Source: Gemmataceae bacterium
GTDB lineage: Bacteria > Planctomycetota > Planctomycetia > Gemmatales > Gemmataceae
NCBI GenBank assembly: GCA_020847555.1
Contig: JADLBT010000083.1
Location: 1-12,080, forward strand
Length of the DNA stretch: 12,080 nucleotides
Direction: 5' to 3'
The translations under genes and the position numbers were made by a program. The notes below the pieces were generated by a model. That model did not search any database. It was not told the DNA's origin and saw only the letters and a program-made list of their open reading frames with translations. Positions 1-7,299 of this stretch are shown in pieces. Each line of letters opens with the position of its first letter. The stretch's first letter is position 1.

Positions 1-194
1 CCGTGAAAGAGCCGGTAGCGCCCGAGTCGCTCGCGCGAGAGGTGCAGTAACTCGCTCCACAGCTGGGCGGGACAGACGGCCGTCGGATCGAACCGAGCTT
101 TCAGAAGCGTCGTGAGTGAGACGCCGGCGGTCTTCGGGATGTGCAGGAAGTAGAGCGGACGGTCGGTGCGTGTGGTTGCGTTCTGGTGGCGCAT
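1..194 (-). CDS. Sulfotransferase family protein, N-terminal part (cut by window edge)
   Basis: The gene starts at 194 on the minus strand and runs off the left edge, leaving 64 full codons. Residues 16-31 read FLHIPKTAGVSLTTLL. This is the typical 5'-phosphosulfate-binding loop (PKTAGxS) of the sulfotransferase family related to heparan-sulfate 2-O-sulfotransferase, which moves sulfate from PAPS to a hydroxyl group, usually on a glycan. The loop lies near the N-terminus as expected, and no signal peptide or membrane segment precedes it, so a cytoplasmic enzyme is likely. A purine-rich GGAGGGGG sits about 6 nt upstream of the ATG and supports this start. The acceptor cannot be deduced, because the substrate-binding part and the 3'-phosphate-binding motif are outside the window. 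The gene is divergent from the Cys-rich gene at 469, with about 270 nt between them in which I see no confident site. Confidence 0.8.
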   Translation of the reverse strand, partial: MRHQNATTRTDRPLYFLHIPKTAGVSLTTLLKARFDPTAVCPAQLWSELLHLSRERLGRYRLFH

Positions 195-468
195 CCTTGC
201 CCCCTCCAGGGTCGTTCCTCGCCTGTCGGTCTGTAACGCTCTCCCGATTATCGACGGGCGGCACCGCGACGCAACCCGAGTTCGCCGGGTGGCCGCACGT
301 CGCGGCGGCGTCCGAGCCCGCAGCGTCAGCGCTGAATTGACGCAAGTGCCACCTACGTTTACGCTTTTGGCTCGAACGGCATGGCTGCTACGGCGTTTGG
401 TCCGCCAGTCCTTAAAAAATCCGTGAGCCCGGCGCACTTTTCGACGCCGGGGAGCGTATCATGTAAGT

Positions 469-900
469 ATGAGGGTTCGTGTCGCAAACTGGATGGCTCT
501 GAGCGCCGGCCTGCTTCTGGCCCTGCCGCCGGGGTGGTGTTGTACCCCCACGGCCGAGGCAACCGAGAGCCACGATGCGCCCCCGGCCGAGGCGCCGGTA
601 CATCCGTGCGGCGCCTGCTGCCCCGGGGGAGCCTCGGTCCCGACCGACCACCCCACCCCGAACGACGAGAACATTCCCGAACGGGCGCCCGCCGCGCCCG
701 AAAAGGCCGGGAACTGCTGCTGCACCGTCCAGACCAGCGCTCGCCCCGATGACACCGAGCGACCGCTGCCGGCCGCGCCCGCCGGGTTTGCGGTGACGCT
801 GGCAAGCCCTGTCCGCGCGGCCGTGGACGACCTCGCCCCATTCTTCCTGCCGTCCCCCTCTGTCCCCATCCACGTTCTCCATTGCGTCTGGTCGTGTTGA
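469..900 (+). CDS. Small exported Cys-rich protein of unknown function
   Basis: This 143-residue protein has a hydrophobic stretch at about residues 8-21, followed by GWCC at 22-25 and a Pro/Ala/Glu-rich tail. That fits an exported or lipid-anchored protein, although PGWC is a poor lipobox. It has ten Cys in clusters: CC at 24-25, CGACC at 47-51, CCC at 83-85, and a C-terminal HCVWSC (C139, C143). I do not recognise a named family. The clustering suggests metal binding or disulfide cross-linking outside the cytoplasm, which is inference. Codon use is strongly GC-biased at third positions, like its neighbours, so the frame is probably real. The start is less certain: the only purine-rich stretch, GGGGAG, lies about 14 nt upstream. 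It lies 93 nt ahead of a second Cys-Cys-rich gene on the same strand, and the two may be co-transcribed. Confidence 0.6.
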   Translation: MRVRVANWMALSAGLLLALPPGWCCTPTAEATESHDAPPAEAPVHPCGACCPGGASVPTDHPTPNDENIPERAPAAPEKAGNCCCTVQTSARPDDTERPLPAAPAGFAVTLASPVRAAVDDLAPFFLPSPSVPIHVLHCVWSC

Positions 901-993
901 GCTGACCACGTCACACAGAAGGCACTCGTGCTGCCCCGACGTACATGGTCCGTTCGAGCGATCTATCCAGTATCCAGACCTTGGAGACTTCCG

Positions 994-1425
994 ATGCATG
1001 CTTATTCGTTCGCTGCCATTTTTGCCTTCACCGCTCTGTCCTTCACCGGCATCCCCGGCGCTGGTTCCGTGACCGACAATTGCTGTCGGCCGGGGGCGGC
1101 TTGTTGCTTCCCGGGTTCGCCGTGTTGCGACGAGGCCGACTGCTGCGCCGCCGGCCTCGCCTGTTGCCCCGACGGAGCGTGCTGCGCTACTGCGCCGACG
1201 GTTGCGGTAGCGCCGACCCGGCAGGTTGACTGCTGCACGGAGGGACTGGCGTGCTGCGTCCCCGGCGCGCCGTGCTGCGCTGCCGCCGCCGACTGCTGCG
1301 CGGCTGGCCTGACGTGCTGCGACCCGCCCTCCGCCTGCTGCGGTGAGACCACTGCGAGCGCCGGGGGCGATTGCTGCGCGGCCGGCGCGCCGTGCTGCCC
1401 CGCTGGGCCGTGTTGCGCGAAGTAA
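994..1425 (+). CDS. Exported protein of five CC-x5-CC-x4/5-CC repeats
   Basis: This is a 143-residue protein with a signal peptide of about 25 residues ending near GIPGAGS. The mature part holds 30 Cys, all in 15 Cys-Cys pairs. The pairs form five repeats, each [D/N]-CC-x5-CC-x4/5-CC. They begin at residues 29 (NCCRPGAACC) and then at DCCAAGLACC, DCCTEGLACC, DCCAAGLTCC and DCCAAGAPCC, with Ala/Thr/Val-rich linkers after units 2 and 4. GGAG at 983-986, 7 nt before ATG 994, supports this start over the in-frame GTG at 928, which would bury the signal peptide. No known domain is recognised. The spacing differs from the classical CxC pattern of bacterial metallothioneins. Plausible roles are extracytoplasmic metal (thiophilic ion) binding or a disulfide-stapled surface protein. 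The neighbouring Cys-rich gene at 469 suggests a shared job. Confidence 0.75.
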   Translation: MHAYSFAAIFAFTALSFTGIPGAGSVTDNCCRPGAACCFPGSPCCDEADCCAAGLACCPDGACCATAPTVAVAPTRQVDCCTEGLACCVPGAPCCAAAADCCAAGLTCCDPPSACCGETTASAGGDCCAAGAPCCPAGPCCAK

Positions 1426-1473
1426 CCGGCCGTTGAGAGCGTGAGCCGTCCGCGAACAAGGCGGGCGGCTCCG

Positions 1474-1541
1474 CCGACCAACCCGGCGTGTCAGCGACGG
1501 GCGCTTGCAGGCGTCCGTCGCTGACGCTCCAGGCTGGTGGG
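1474..1541. repeat. Imperfect inverted repeat, dispersed-repeat family copy 1
   Basis: Arms 1474-1500 and 1515-1541 pair with a few mismatches. The 11-bp inner core GTCAGCGACGG (1490-1500) pairs perfectly with 1515-1525. The intervening bases can add a few more pairs (GCGC with GCGT). The arm resembles the copies at 4191 and 8190 (CCACCAGCC-GGAGCG-CAGCGACGGG). It sits 48 nt after the stop of the Cys-Cys repeat gene and could act as its transcript end, but no T-tract follows. Confidence 0.75.
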
Positions 1542-1648
1542 CAGGTTTCATCCTCCTATCCCGATAGAATCGGGGCTTTCCGCGCGTGCCTCCACCTGCT
1601 ATCCTTTCCTCTTTCATCACCCCGACAACGACCTGGAGAGGTACTTTC

Positions 1649-1897
1649 ATGGGAGCAAGGCGCAAGCGCCGGGAACGGCGTCAGGTGGATCAGGCGGACT
1701 CGCGTCTGCGCAACGGCATCCGCAAGGTGAAGGAGCAGGCGCGCCGCGAATCGCGCATCCTCGGCACCGTCAAGCAGGGCAAGCTACCCTACGGGCCGCA
1801 CGTGATGAGCTGGCTCAGCGAACGGCTGGACAAGCCGTCCACACGCATCACGCAGGAGGATGTGGACCAGTTCGTCGCGCAGAAGACAAAGGCGTAG
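1649..1897 (+). CDS. Small basic protein of unknown function (82 aa)
   Basis: The start at ATG 1649 is set by a strong GGAGAGG at 1635-1641, 7 nt upstream. Longer reading frames that start earlier lack such a site. The protein has a very basic N-terminus (GARRKRRERR), a charged, probably helical segment to about residue 40 (RNGIRKVKEQARRES), and a C-terminal part with the look of a small helical domain (SWLSERLDKPSTRITQEDVD). There is no signal peptide, membrane segment or Cys, so it is probably cytoplasmic. The basic head could bind nucleic acid, but I see no diagnostic motif and do not recognise a family. It appears to be a single-gene unit: it is preceded by an inverted repeat and followed 33 nt later by a strong terminator hairpin. 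Confidence 0.7.
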   Translation: MGARRKRRERRQVDQADSRLRNGIRKVKEQARRESRILGTVKQGKLPYGPHVMSWLSERLDKPSTRITQEDVDQFVAQKTKA

Positions 1898-1929
1898 GTT
1901 CGCGCTCTCGGGCTTCTGGCGCGATTGGG

Positions 1930-1995
1930 GCGGGGGCGCGGACCGCCGAGGGATGCTGTTGTCCCTCGGCGGCCCGCGCCCCCGCCCGGCTTTTT
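1930..1995 (+). terminator. Rho-independent terminator of the 82-aa gene
   Basis: A long GC-rich stem pairs 1930-1953 with 1962-1985: 12 bp plus 11 bp around one A/C mismatch, with an 8-nt loop TGCTGTTG. TTTTT follows at 1991-1995. It lies 33 nt after the stop at 1897 and before the hydrolase gene at 2071, which therefore probably has its own promoter. Confidence 0.75.
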
Positions 1996-2070
1996 GCGGG
2001 CATTCTCCCGAAAAATCGCTACACCTGACGGAGGCCGCTCGCTCGCATCACGCCGACAGGGAGACACGCC

Positions 2071-4188
2071 ATGCGATTCCTTGCGCTCGTCACTCTCACC
2101 CTCACCGTTGGCCGGGCCGGCGCGGACGAGGAGCTGAACGTCCTCAAGCCCGAATCCGGTTCCCCGCCGCCGCGGAAAATGCTCTACAGCTACCTGGAGG
2201 GCGAGGCGAAGAAGTTCTTCGACGCTCGCCGGCAGGCGGTAGCAGCCCTCAAGACGCCGGAGGACATCCGTCGCCGCCAGCAGGAGCTGAAGGACCGCTT
2301 CATCGCCGCCCTCGGCGGGTTCCCGGAGAAAACGCCGCTGAACGGCAAGACTGTCGGGAAGCTGAAGGGCGACGGCTTCCGCGTCGAGAAGGTCATCTAC
2401 GAGAGCCGGCCGAACCACCACGTCACGGCCGTCCTGTACATCCCCAACGGCAAGGGACCGTTCCCCGGCGTGCTGGTGCCGTGCGGCCACAGCGCCAACG
2501 GCAAGGAGGTCGAGACGTACCAGCGCGTCTGCATCCTCATGGCGAAGAACGGCCTGGCGGTCCTCTGCTACGACCCGATCGGCCAGGGCGAGCGCGTGCA
2601 GATCCTCGACAGGACGGGCAAGCCAGCCATTGCCGGCAACACGTCCGAGCACACGATGGTTGGCGTCGGCGCCCTGCTCGTCGGTCGCAGCACCGCGACG
2701 TACCGCATCTGGGACGGCATCCGCAGCCTGGACTACCTGGCGAGCCGGCCGGAGGTCGATCCGCAGCGCCTCGGCTGCACCGGCAACTCGGGCGGCGGGA
2801 CGCTGACCGCCTACCTGATGGCGCTGGATGAGCGGATCTTCGCGGCGGCGCCATCGTGTTACATCACGACCCTGGAACGACTGTTCGCCACCATCGGGCC
2901 TGCGGACGCCGAGCAAAACATCACCGGCCAGGTCGCGTTCGGCATGGAGCAGACCGACTACGTCACGATGCGCGCCCCGCGGCCGACGCTGATCTGCACC
3001 GGCACCCAGGACTACTTCGACATCCAGGGGGCGTGGACGACGTTCCGCGAGGCGACCCTCCTTTACGGGATGCTGGGGCACGCCGAGCGCGTCGGCATGT
3101 TCGAGTACAACGACAAGCACGGCTTCTGGAAGCCGCGCCGCCAGGCGGCCATGCGCTGGATGCGCCGCTGGCTCCTGAAGGCCGACGACGCGCCGACCGA
3201 GGGTGACTTCCCCATCTTCAAGAGCCTGCAATGTACCCGCAGCGGGCAGGTGCTGGAGGATTTCAAGGACATCTCGGTGACGCAACTCAACGCCCAGGAG
3301 GCGACGCGCCTGGCGAAGGGGCGAGCGGCAGGGTTGGCGAAGCGCCCGCGTGGGGAAACGCTGCAAGAGGTCCGGCGGCTGATCGGTCTGGGCGAGCGGG
3401 TGCCGCCGGCGCGGGCGAAGGCGATGGGTACGCTGAAGCGCGACGGCTACGTCGTCGAACGGATTCTGTACGAGACGGACGCGGGGATCCAGGTGCCTGG
3501 CCTGAGATTCGTCCCCGCGAGGGGGAAGGGGAAGGTTGTCACGCCGCCTATCCTCTACCTGCACAGCGGCGGTAAGGCGGTGGACGCGGCGCCCGGCGGG
3601 CCGATCGAGAAGCTGGTCAGGTCGGGCTCCCGTGGGCGCGAGGTCATCGCGCTGGACCTCCGTGGCTGGGGGGAGACGTCGCCGGGCGTGAAGCCGGCCA
3701 AGGGGCGCCCGAACTACTTCGGGGCCGACGCGCGCGAGGCGTTCCTGGGGCTGCACCTGAACCGGCCGCTCCTGGGGCAGCGTGTGCGCGACGTGCTCGC
3801 CGTGATGGAGTTGCTGGGCGGGGGCAAGGGAGGGGTCGAGATCGTCGCCGTCGCGGCGGCCGGGCCGGTGGCGCTGCATGTCGCCGCCCTCGACGAGCGT
3901 ATCAAGGCCGTCACCCTGGAGCGGTCCGTCGTGTCGTGGGCGAATGTCGTCGCCACCCCGATCAGCTACAACCAGCTGACCAACGTCGTTCCCGGCGCGC
4001 TGAAATCCTACGACCTGCCGGAACTTGCCGGCCTGATGGTCCCGCGGCGCCTGACCGTGCAGGCGGCGATGGACGCAGCCGGACAGCCGGTGGCGCTGGC
4101 CGAGGTGGAGCGCGTGTACGCGCCGTGCCGGGCAGCCTACGAGCGGGCGAAGGCCGGCAGCGCGCTGACGCTGCGAGCGGCACCGTAG
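2071..4188 (+). CDS. Exported tandem alpha/beta hydrolase (acetylxylan esterase / dienelactone hydrolase-like)
   Basis: This 705-residue protein has a signal peptide (MRFLALVTLTLTVGRAGA, cleavage near residue 18) and GGAG at 2059-2063 upstream of the ATG. The first hydrolase domain, about residues 90-370, has a full catalytic set: nucleophile Ser240 in GNSGGG, a likely acid Asp314 (CTGTQDYFD) and His350 (NDKHGFW). An oxyanion-side HS motif occurs in LVPCGHSANG. This fits the AXE1/dienelactone-hydrolase-like esterases common in planctomycetes, which probably de-esterify carbohydrates in the periplasm; the substrate is inferred. The second part, about 375-705, again has hydrolase-like strands (ILYLHSGG, VIALDLRGWGETSP). 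At the nucleophile elbow, however, it reads VAVAAAGP, with Ala near 596 in place of Ser, and it ends before an expected catalytic His. That half is probably inactive. A perfect hairpin follows the stop. Confidence 0.85.
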   Translation: MRFLALVTLTLTVGRAGADEELNVLKPESGSPPPRKMLYSYLEGEAKKFFDARRQAVAALKTPEDIRRRQQELKDRFIAALGGFPEKTPLNGKTVGKLKGDGFRVEKVIYESRPNHHVTAVLYIPNGKGPFPGVLVPCGHSANGKEVETYQRVCILMAKNGLAVLCYDPIGQGERVQILDRTGKPAIAGNTSEHTMVGVGALLVGRSTATYRIWDGIRSLDYLASRPEVDPQRLGCTGNSGGGTLTAYLMALDERIFAAAPSCYITTLERLFATIGPADAEQNITGQVAFGMEQTDYVTMRAPRPTLICTGTQDYFDIQGAWTTFREATLLYGMLGHAERVGMFEYNDKHGFWKPRRQAAMRWMRRWLLKADDAPTEGDFPIFKSLQCTRSGQVLEDFKDISVTQLNAQEATRLAKGRAAGLAKRPRGETLQEVRRLIGLGERVPPARAKAMGTLKRDGYVVERILYETDAGIQVPGLRFVPARGKGKVVTPPILYLHSGGKAVDAAPGGPIEKLVRSGSRGREVIALDLRGWGETSPGVKPAKGRPNYFGADAREAFLGLHLNRPLLGQRVRDVLAVMELLGGGKGGVEIVAVAAAGPVALHVAALDERIKAVTLERSVVSWANVVATPISYNQLTNVVPGALKSYDLPELAGLMVPRRLTVQAAMDAAGQPVALAEVERVYAPCRAAYERAKAGSALTLRAAP

Positions 4189-4190
4189 GG

Positions 4191-4237
4191 ACCAGCCCCA
4201 CCAGCCCGGAGTGCCAGCGACGGGCTGGTGGGGCTGG

Positions 4238-4238
<1 letters not shown>
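4191..4238. repeat. Perfect 18-bp inverted repeat, dispersed-repeat family copy 2
   Basis: Arms 4191-4208 (ACCAGCCCCACCAGCCCG) and 4221-4238 are exact reverse complements, with a 12-nt loop GAGTGCCAGCGA. The loop carries part of the GCCAGCGACGGG core seen at 1474 and 8190, so this may be a rearranged or half copy. It starts 3 nt after the hydrolase stop and ends on the first base of the stop codon of the sigma-54 remnant on the other strand. There is no T-tract, but it could end or protect transcripts from either side. Confidence 0.85.
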
Positions 4239-4564
<326 letters not shown>

Positions 4565-4578
4565 TTACTCCGCCAGTG

Positions 4579-4776
4579 CTAACTCGGAGGCGATCCCCTC
4601 GTCTCATTCGGAAACGGCGGCGTGTCCGACGACCGGGGCGCTTCCGGCGCGTCCCCCGAAAGCGTCTCGAGCGGCACAAGCGGGCGCCCGCAGCGGGCGC
4701 AGCAGTGGTCCGCAACCGTCGCCACGTTCGGCAGATAGTAGTTCTCGCCGCATTCACAGCACACACCGATTGGCAT
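4579..4776 (-). CDS. Small zinc-ribbon-like protein (65 aa)
   Basis: The start at ATG 4776 is supported by GGAGGG about 6 nt upstream on the minus strand; an upstream in-frame extension has no such support. The protein carries two Cys knuckles, CCECG (residues 6-10) and CCARCG (25-30), separated by 15 residues, with an extra His at 24. That is the pattern of a small zinc ribbon (CxxCG twice). The C-terminal 30 residues are Pro/Ser-rich and probably disordered. There is no signal peptide or membrane segment. I cannot name the family. Such ribbons often mediate protein or nucleic-acid contacts, but no specific role is shown. It is divergent from the secreted protein gene at 4923 and lies just upstream of, and on the same strand as, the sigma-54 activator remnant. 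Confidence 0.6.
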   Translation of the reverse strand: MPIGVCCECGENYYLPNVATVADHCCARCGRPLVPLETLSGDAPEAPRSSDTPPFPNETRGSPPS

Positions 4777-4922
4777 GACCGGCCCTCCGTCCGCATCATT
4801 GTAACCGGGCCGCGAGGCATCGCCAGGACAGGATCCGCGGTGTTTTTCCTCTGCTCCGGACGGACGCGGGAATACAATGATGCCGCAACCGGATGTCCCA
4901 TGCTCCTGCTGGACGAAGACGT

Positions 4923-6224
4923 ATGAATCCACGACCACTGCCGATCCTGGCCGTAACCCTGGTGAGTTGCGTTCTGCTGTCCGCCGTGCCAGCCGCTACC
5001 GGGGGCAAGGACGGCAAGCCTGCGGCGGCAACTGGGCAGAACACCTCGCTTCCGGGCTCCCTCCTCGCGTGCCCGGCGCAGGGGAAGCGCTGCGAGGTCG
5101 TCGCGCAGGGGGCCGCCGTCTCCGTCGGGGATCTGCTCGTCGCGCTGCCGGGGACGCGGGGCGAGGTCAGGCTCGCGGACGGTAAGTTGCGGCTCTCTCT
5201 CCTCGGCGGGTATCCGAAGAACACCGACGCGCCCGCCCTGCCGAGCGCCGTGCGCGTCCACGCCCCGGGCGGGCTGGCGTTCGATCTGGAACTGGACGGC
5301 GGCCGGGCGCTGCTGGCGTATGGCAAGGGCAAGGGGGCGCTCAAAGGGCAGCTTCGCGTCGGCGGGGAAAACCTGCTGGTCGAACTGGAGGAGCCGGGGA
5401 CGCAGGTCGCCGTCGAGTTGCTCCGCCGCTGGCCGCCGGGAGCGCCGTTCACCGCCGAGCCGAAGAAGGAAGATGCCCCGATCACTGACGCCGTCATTCT
5501 GCTGCTCGGCGGGGAAATCAGCGTCCGCAGCAAGGGGGCCGCGGAACAGACGTCGGTGCGCGGCCAGGTATTCTACCACTGGAATAGCCTCGCCGGGCTG
5601 GTCGGGCCGGTCCCGCTGAAGGAGGTGCCGGGGTGGGTTTCCGGGGACGTGGCGCCGAAGGGCGAGGCCGCGCGCATCGCCCTCGCCCGGTTCCGCCAGC
5701 GGCTGGTGCAGCAGGGGCTCGACAAGGCGGTGACCGACACCCTGGCCGGGCCGGACGCGGGCCAGCAGGTGCAGGCGGTTCACGCCCTCGGGGCGGTCGG
5801 CGATCTGCAGGGACTGCTGAAGGTGCTGCACGGGGCGAAGTCCGCGGAGGTGCGCCGGACGGCCCTGGACGCCCTGCGCCAGCGCAGCGCCCGCAGCGCA
5901 GCGGATGACGTGCTGGTCTACCGGGCGCTCGTCGCGGATCAGTACAAGCCGGCCCACGCCGAGATGGTGATGCAGCTCCTGCGTGGCTTCGACCGGCCGG
6001 CACTTGCCGACGCCGCAACCTATCAGGCGCTGATCCACTACCTGGCGCACGACCGGGTGGCGGTGCGCGAGTTGGCCGCGTGGCACCTGCACCGCCTCGT
6101 TCCGGAAGGGCGGAAGATCGGCTACGACGCCGCGGCGCCCGCGGCCGAGCGCGCGCGCGCCCAGGCCGCCTGGCGGAAGCTGATCCCCGCCGGCCGCGTC
6201 CCTTCCCCACCGAAGACCCCGTGA
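4923..6224 (+). CDS. Secreted protein with FecR-like beta region and HEAT-like repeats
   Basis: This 433-residue protein starts with a clear signal peptide (PLPILAVTLVSCVLLSAVPA, residues 5-24). ATG 4923 places this peptide at the N-terminus. An in-frame ATG at 4893 would add ten residues including GRRR and has no better ribosome site. Residues about 55-220 are beta-rich and recall the FecR-type pattern (GAAVSVGDLLVALPG then EVRLADGKLRLSLLGG), though this match is weak. Residues about 240-395 look like alpha-helical HEAT/PBS-type repeats (QQVQAVHALGAVGDLQGLLK, AEVRRTALDALRQ, VAVRELAAWHLHRLV). Both parts are usually interaction modules, so a periplasmic scaffold or sensor role is reasonable, but no partner is indicated. 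It converges with the DUF1464 gene with only 3 nt between the stops and no visible terminator. Confidence 0.75.
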   Translation: MNPRPLPILAVTLVSCVLLSAVPAATGGKDGKPAAATGQNTSLPGSLLACPAQGKRCEVVAQGAAVSVGDLLVALPGTRGEVRLADGKLRLSLLGGYPKNTDAPALPSAVRVHAPGGLAFDLELDGGRALLAYGKGKGALKGQLRVGGENLLVELEEPGTQVAVELLRRWPPGAPFTAEPKKEDAPITDAVILLLGGEISVRSKGAAEQTSVRGQVFYHWNSLAGLVGPVPLKEVPGWVSGDVAPKGEAARIALARFRQRLVQQGLDKAVTDTLAGPDAGQQVQAVHALGAVGDLQGLLKVLHGAKSAEVRRTALDALRQRSARSAADDVLVYRALVADQYKPAHAEMVMQLLRGFDRPALADAATYQALIHYLAHDRVAVRELAAWHLHRLVPEGRKIGYDAAAPAAERARAQAAWRKLIPAGRVPSPPKTP

Positions 6225-6227
6225 CGG

Positions 6228-7274
6228 TCACAAGTCCAGGCCGAAGGCTCTGCGCACCTCTCCGGCCCGCGGCTGCCGCAACCAGTCGAGAGCCGTGCCG
6301 GCGGCGGTGCGGATGCCGAGGCCGTCCACCAGGGCAGCGTGCGTCCCGCCGGCCAGACCATCGGCCAGGAGCGCCGCCCCCTGGGCGGCGTGCTTGACCC
6401 ACGCCCCCGGCAGGCTCGGCAGTACCGCCACCTCGCCCAGTGCCTCGAGGTCGGCCGCGACGCCTCTGGCGAGAACGGGTTCCATTTCGAGAAGACGGCC
6501 GGAGAGCAGGATGCGGCCGAACGACGTGGCCGCGCGCAGCCCTGCCACCGTCTTCAGCAGCGACTCGCGGAACGCGGCCCGGCCTTCCGCCGCGTCCGGA
6601 TAGGTGCCGGCCCCGCCGGCGAAGAGGTCGCTCTTCGCGAGGGCGCCGAGCAGGTAAGCCGCCTCGCCATCCCAGGCGCCGCCGCTGCCCCAGCCCAGCG
6701 GCCCGCTCGTCCCACCGACTGCATCGACGATGCGCCCGCCGCGAACGACGAGGCACGCGGTAAAGGCGCTGCCCAGCTCGACCAGGCAGAAATCGCAGCT
6801 CGCGTGGCGGCCGGGATGGCGACCCGCCTCGGTCGCGAGGGCGACCGCCGCGACGCACACCTTGTCGGCGGTCCCCAGGTCGATGCGGTTGGCCTTGCGG
6901 TGTGCGGGAATGGTCGGGAGGTGAATCGCGCCCGGGAGGAAGACAACGGGTAGAGGTGCGGCACACAGAGAGCGGACGACGGCGGAGAACTTGAGCACGC
7001 CCTGGCCGCGCCCGCGATCGTCGGGGCGAACCAGGGCCATCAGCGCCAACTCGCGCTCGCCGCAGGCGCGTCCGGTCGTCAATGGGAGGCCGTAGCCGGA
7101 GGGGCCGGCAACGAGGTCGAAGGGGCCGCGTTCGAGGAGCCAGCGGGCGGGGGCGTTCGGGTCAGCCTGGAGTTCCTCGGGCGTGAACCGGCACTGCTCG
7201 CCGACGGCGCCGTCCTCCAGGATGAGCAGGTCCAGGCTACTGGTGCCGGGGTCGGTGCCAGCCACGCGCGGCAT
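6228..7274 (-). CDS. DUF1464 family protein (predicted ASKHA-fold kinase-like) in H4MPT cluster
   Basis: This 348-residue protein matches the archaeal-type DUF1464 family (usually about 350 residues, COG2441, sometimes labelled predicted butyrate kinase). Visible ASKHA-type elements are the first phosphate loop GTDPGTSSLDLL (residues 6-17), a second Gly-rich segment VVRGGRIVDAVGGTSGPLGW followed by GAWDGEAAYLLG, and a third strand ILLSGRLLEMEP. ATG 7274 is preferred: the GTG three codons earlier would leave only about 2 nt between its purine-rich stretch and the start. The gene begins 25 nt after the stop of the methylene-H4MPT dehydrogenase gene, so the two are very probably one transcript, with fae upstream. 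A kinase step linked to the H4MPT pathway or its cofactor is a reasonable guess, but the substrate is unknown. Family assignment rests on recalled motifs. Confidence 0.75.
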   Translation of the reverse strand: MPRVAGTDPGTSSLDLLILEDGAVGEQCRFTPEELQADPNAPARWLLERGPFDLVAGPSGYGLPLTTGRACGERELALMALVRPDDRGRGQGVLKFSAVVRSLCAAPLPVVFLPGAIHLPTIPAHRKANRIDLGTADKVCVAAVALATEAGRHPGRHASCDFCLVELGSAFTACLVVRGGRIVDAVGGTSGPLGWGSGGAWDGEAAYLLGALAKSDLFAGGAGTYPDAAEGRAAFRESLLKTVAGLRAATSFGRILLSGRLLEMEPVLARGVAADLEALGEVAVLPSLPGAWVKHAAQGAALLADGLAGGTHAALVDGLGIRTAAGTALDWLRQPRAGEVRRAFGLDL

Positions 7275-7299
7275 GACGCACACACTCGCCAGAGCCCGG

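Noticed and set aside
195..468. Possible promoter boxes in the divergent gap (for example around TTAAAAAAT near 413-421)
   Set aside because: It is only an AT-rich stretch with no convincing paired -35/-10 element at proper spacing.
928..993. Earlier GTG start (928) for the CC-repeat protein
   Set aside because: It would place 22 polar residues before a good signal peptide; the ATG at 994 has GGAG at proper distance.
994..1425. Granulin or classical metallothionein identity for the CC-repeat protein
   Set aside because: Granulins have a different 12-Cys pattern with single Cys at the ends, and classical metallothioneins use CxC/CxxC. The CC-x5-CC-x4/5-CC grid fits neither.
412..1665. 417-codon minus-strand frame opposite both Cys-rich genes
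   Set aside because: Its translation is Arg/Ala/Gly-rich low complexity. The plus strand has signal peptides, a well-placed ribosome site at 983 and a regular repeat, so the plus strand is the coding one.
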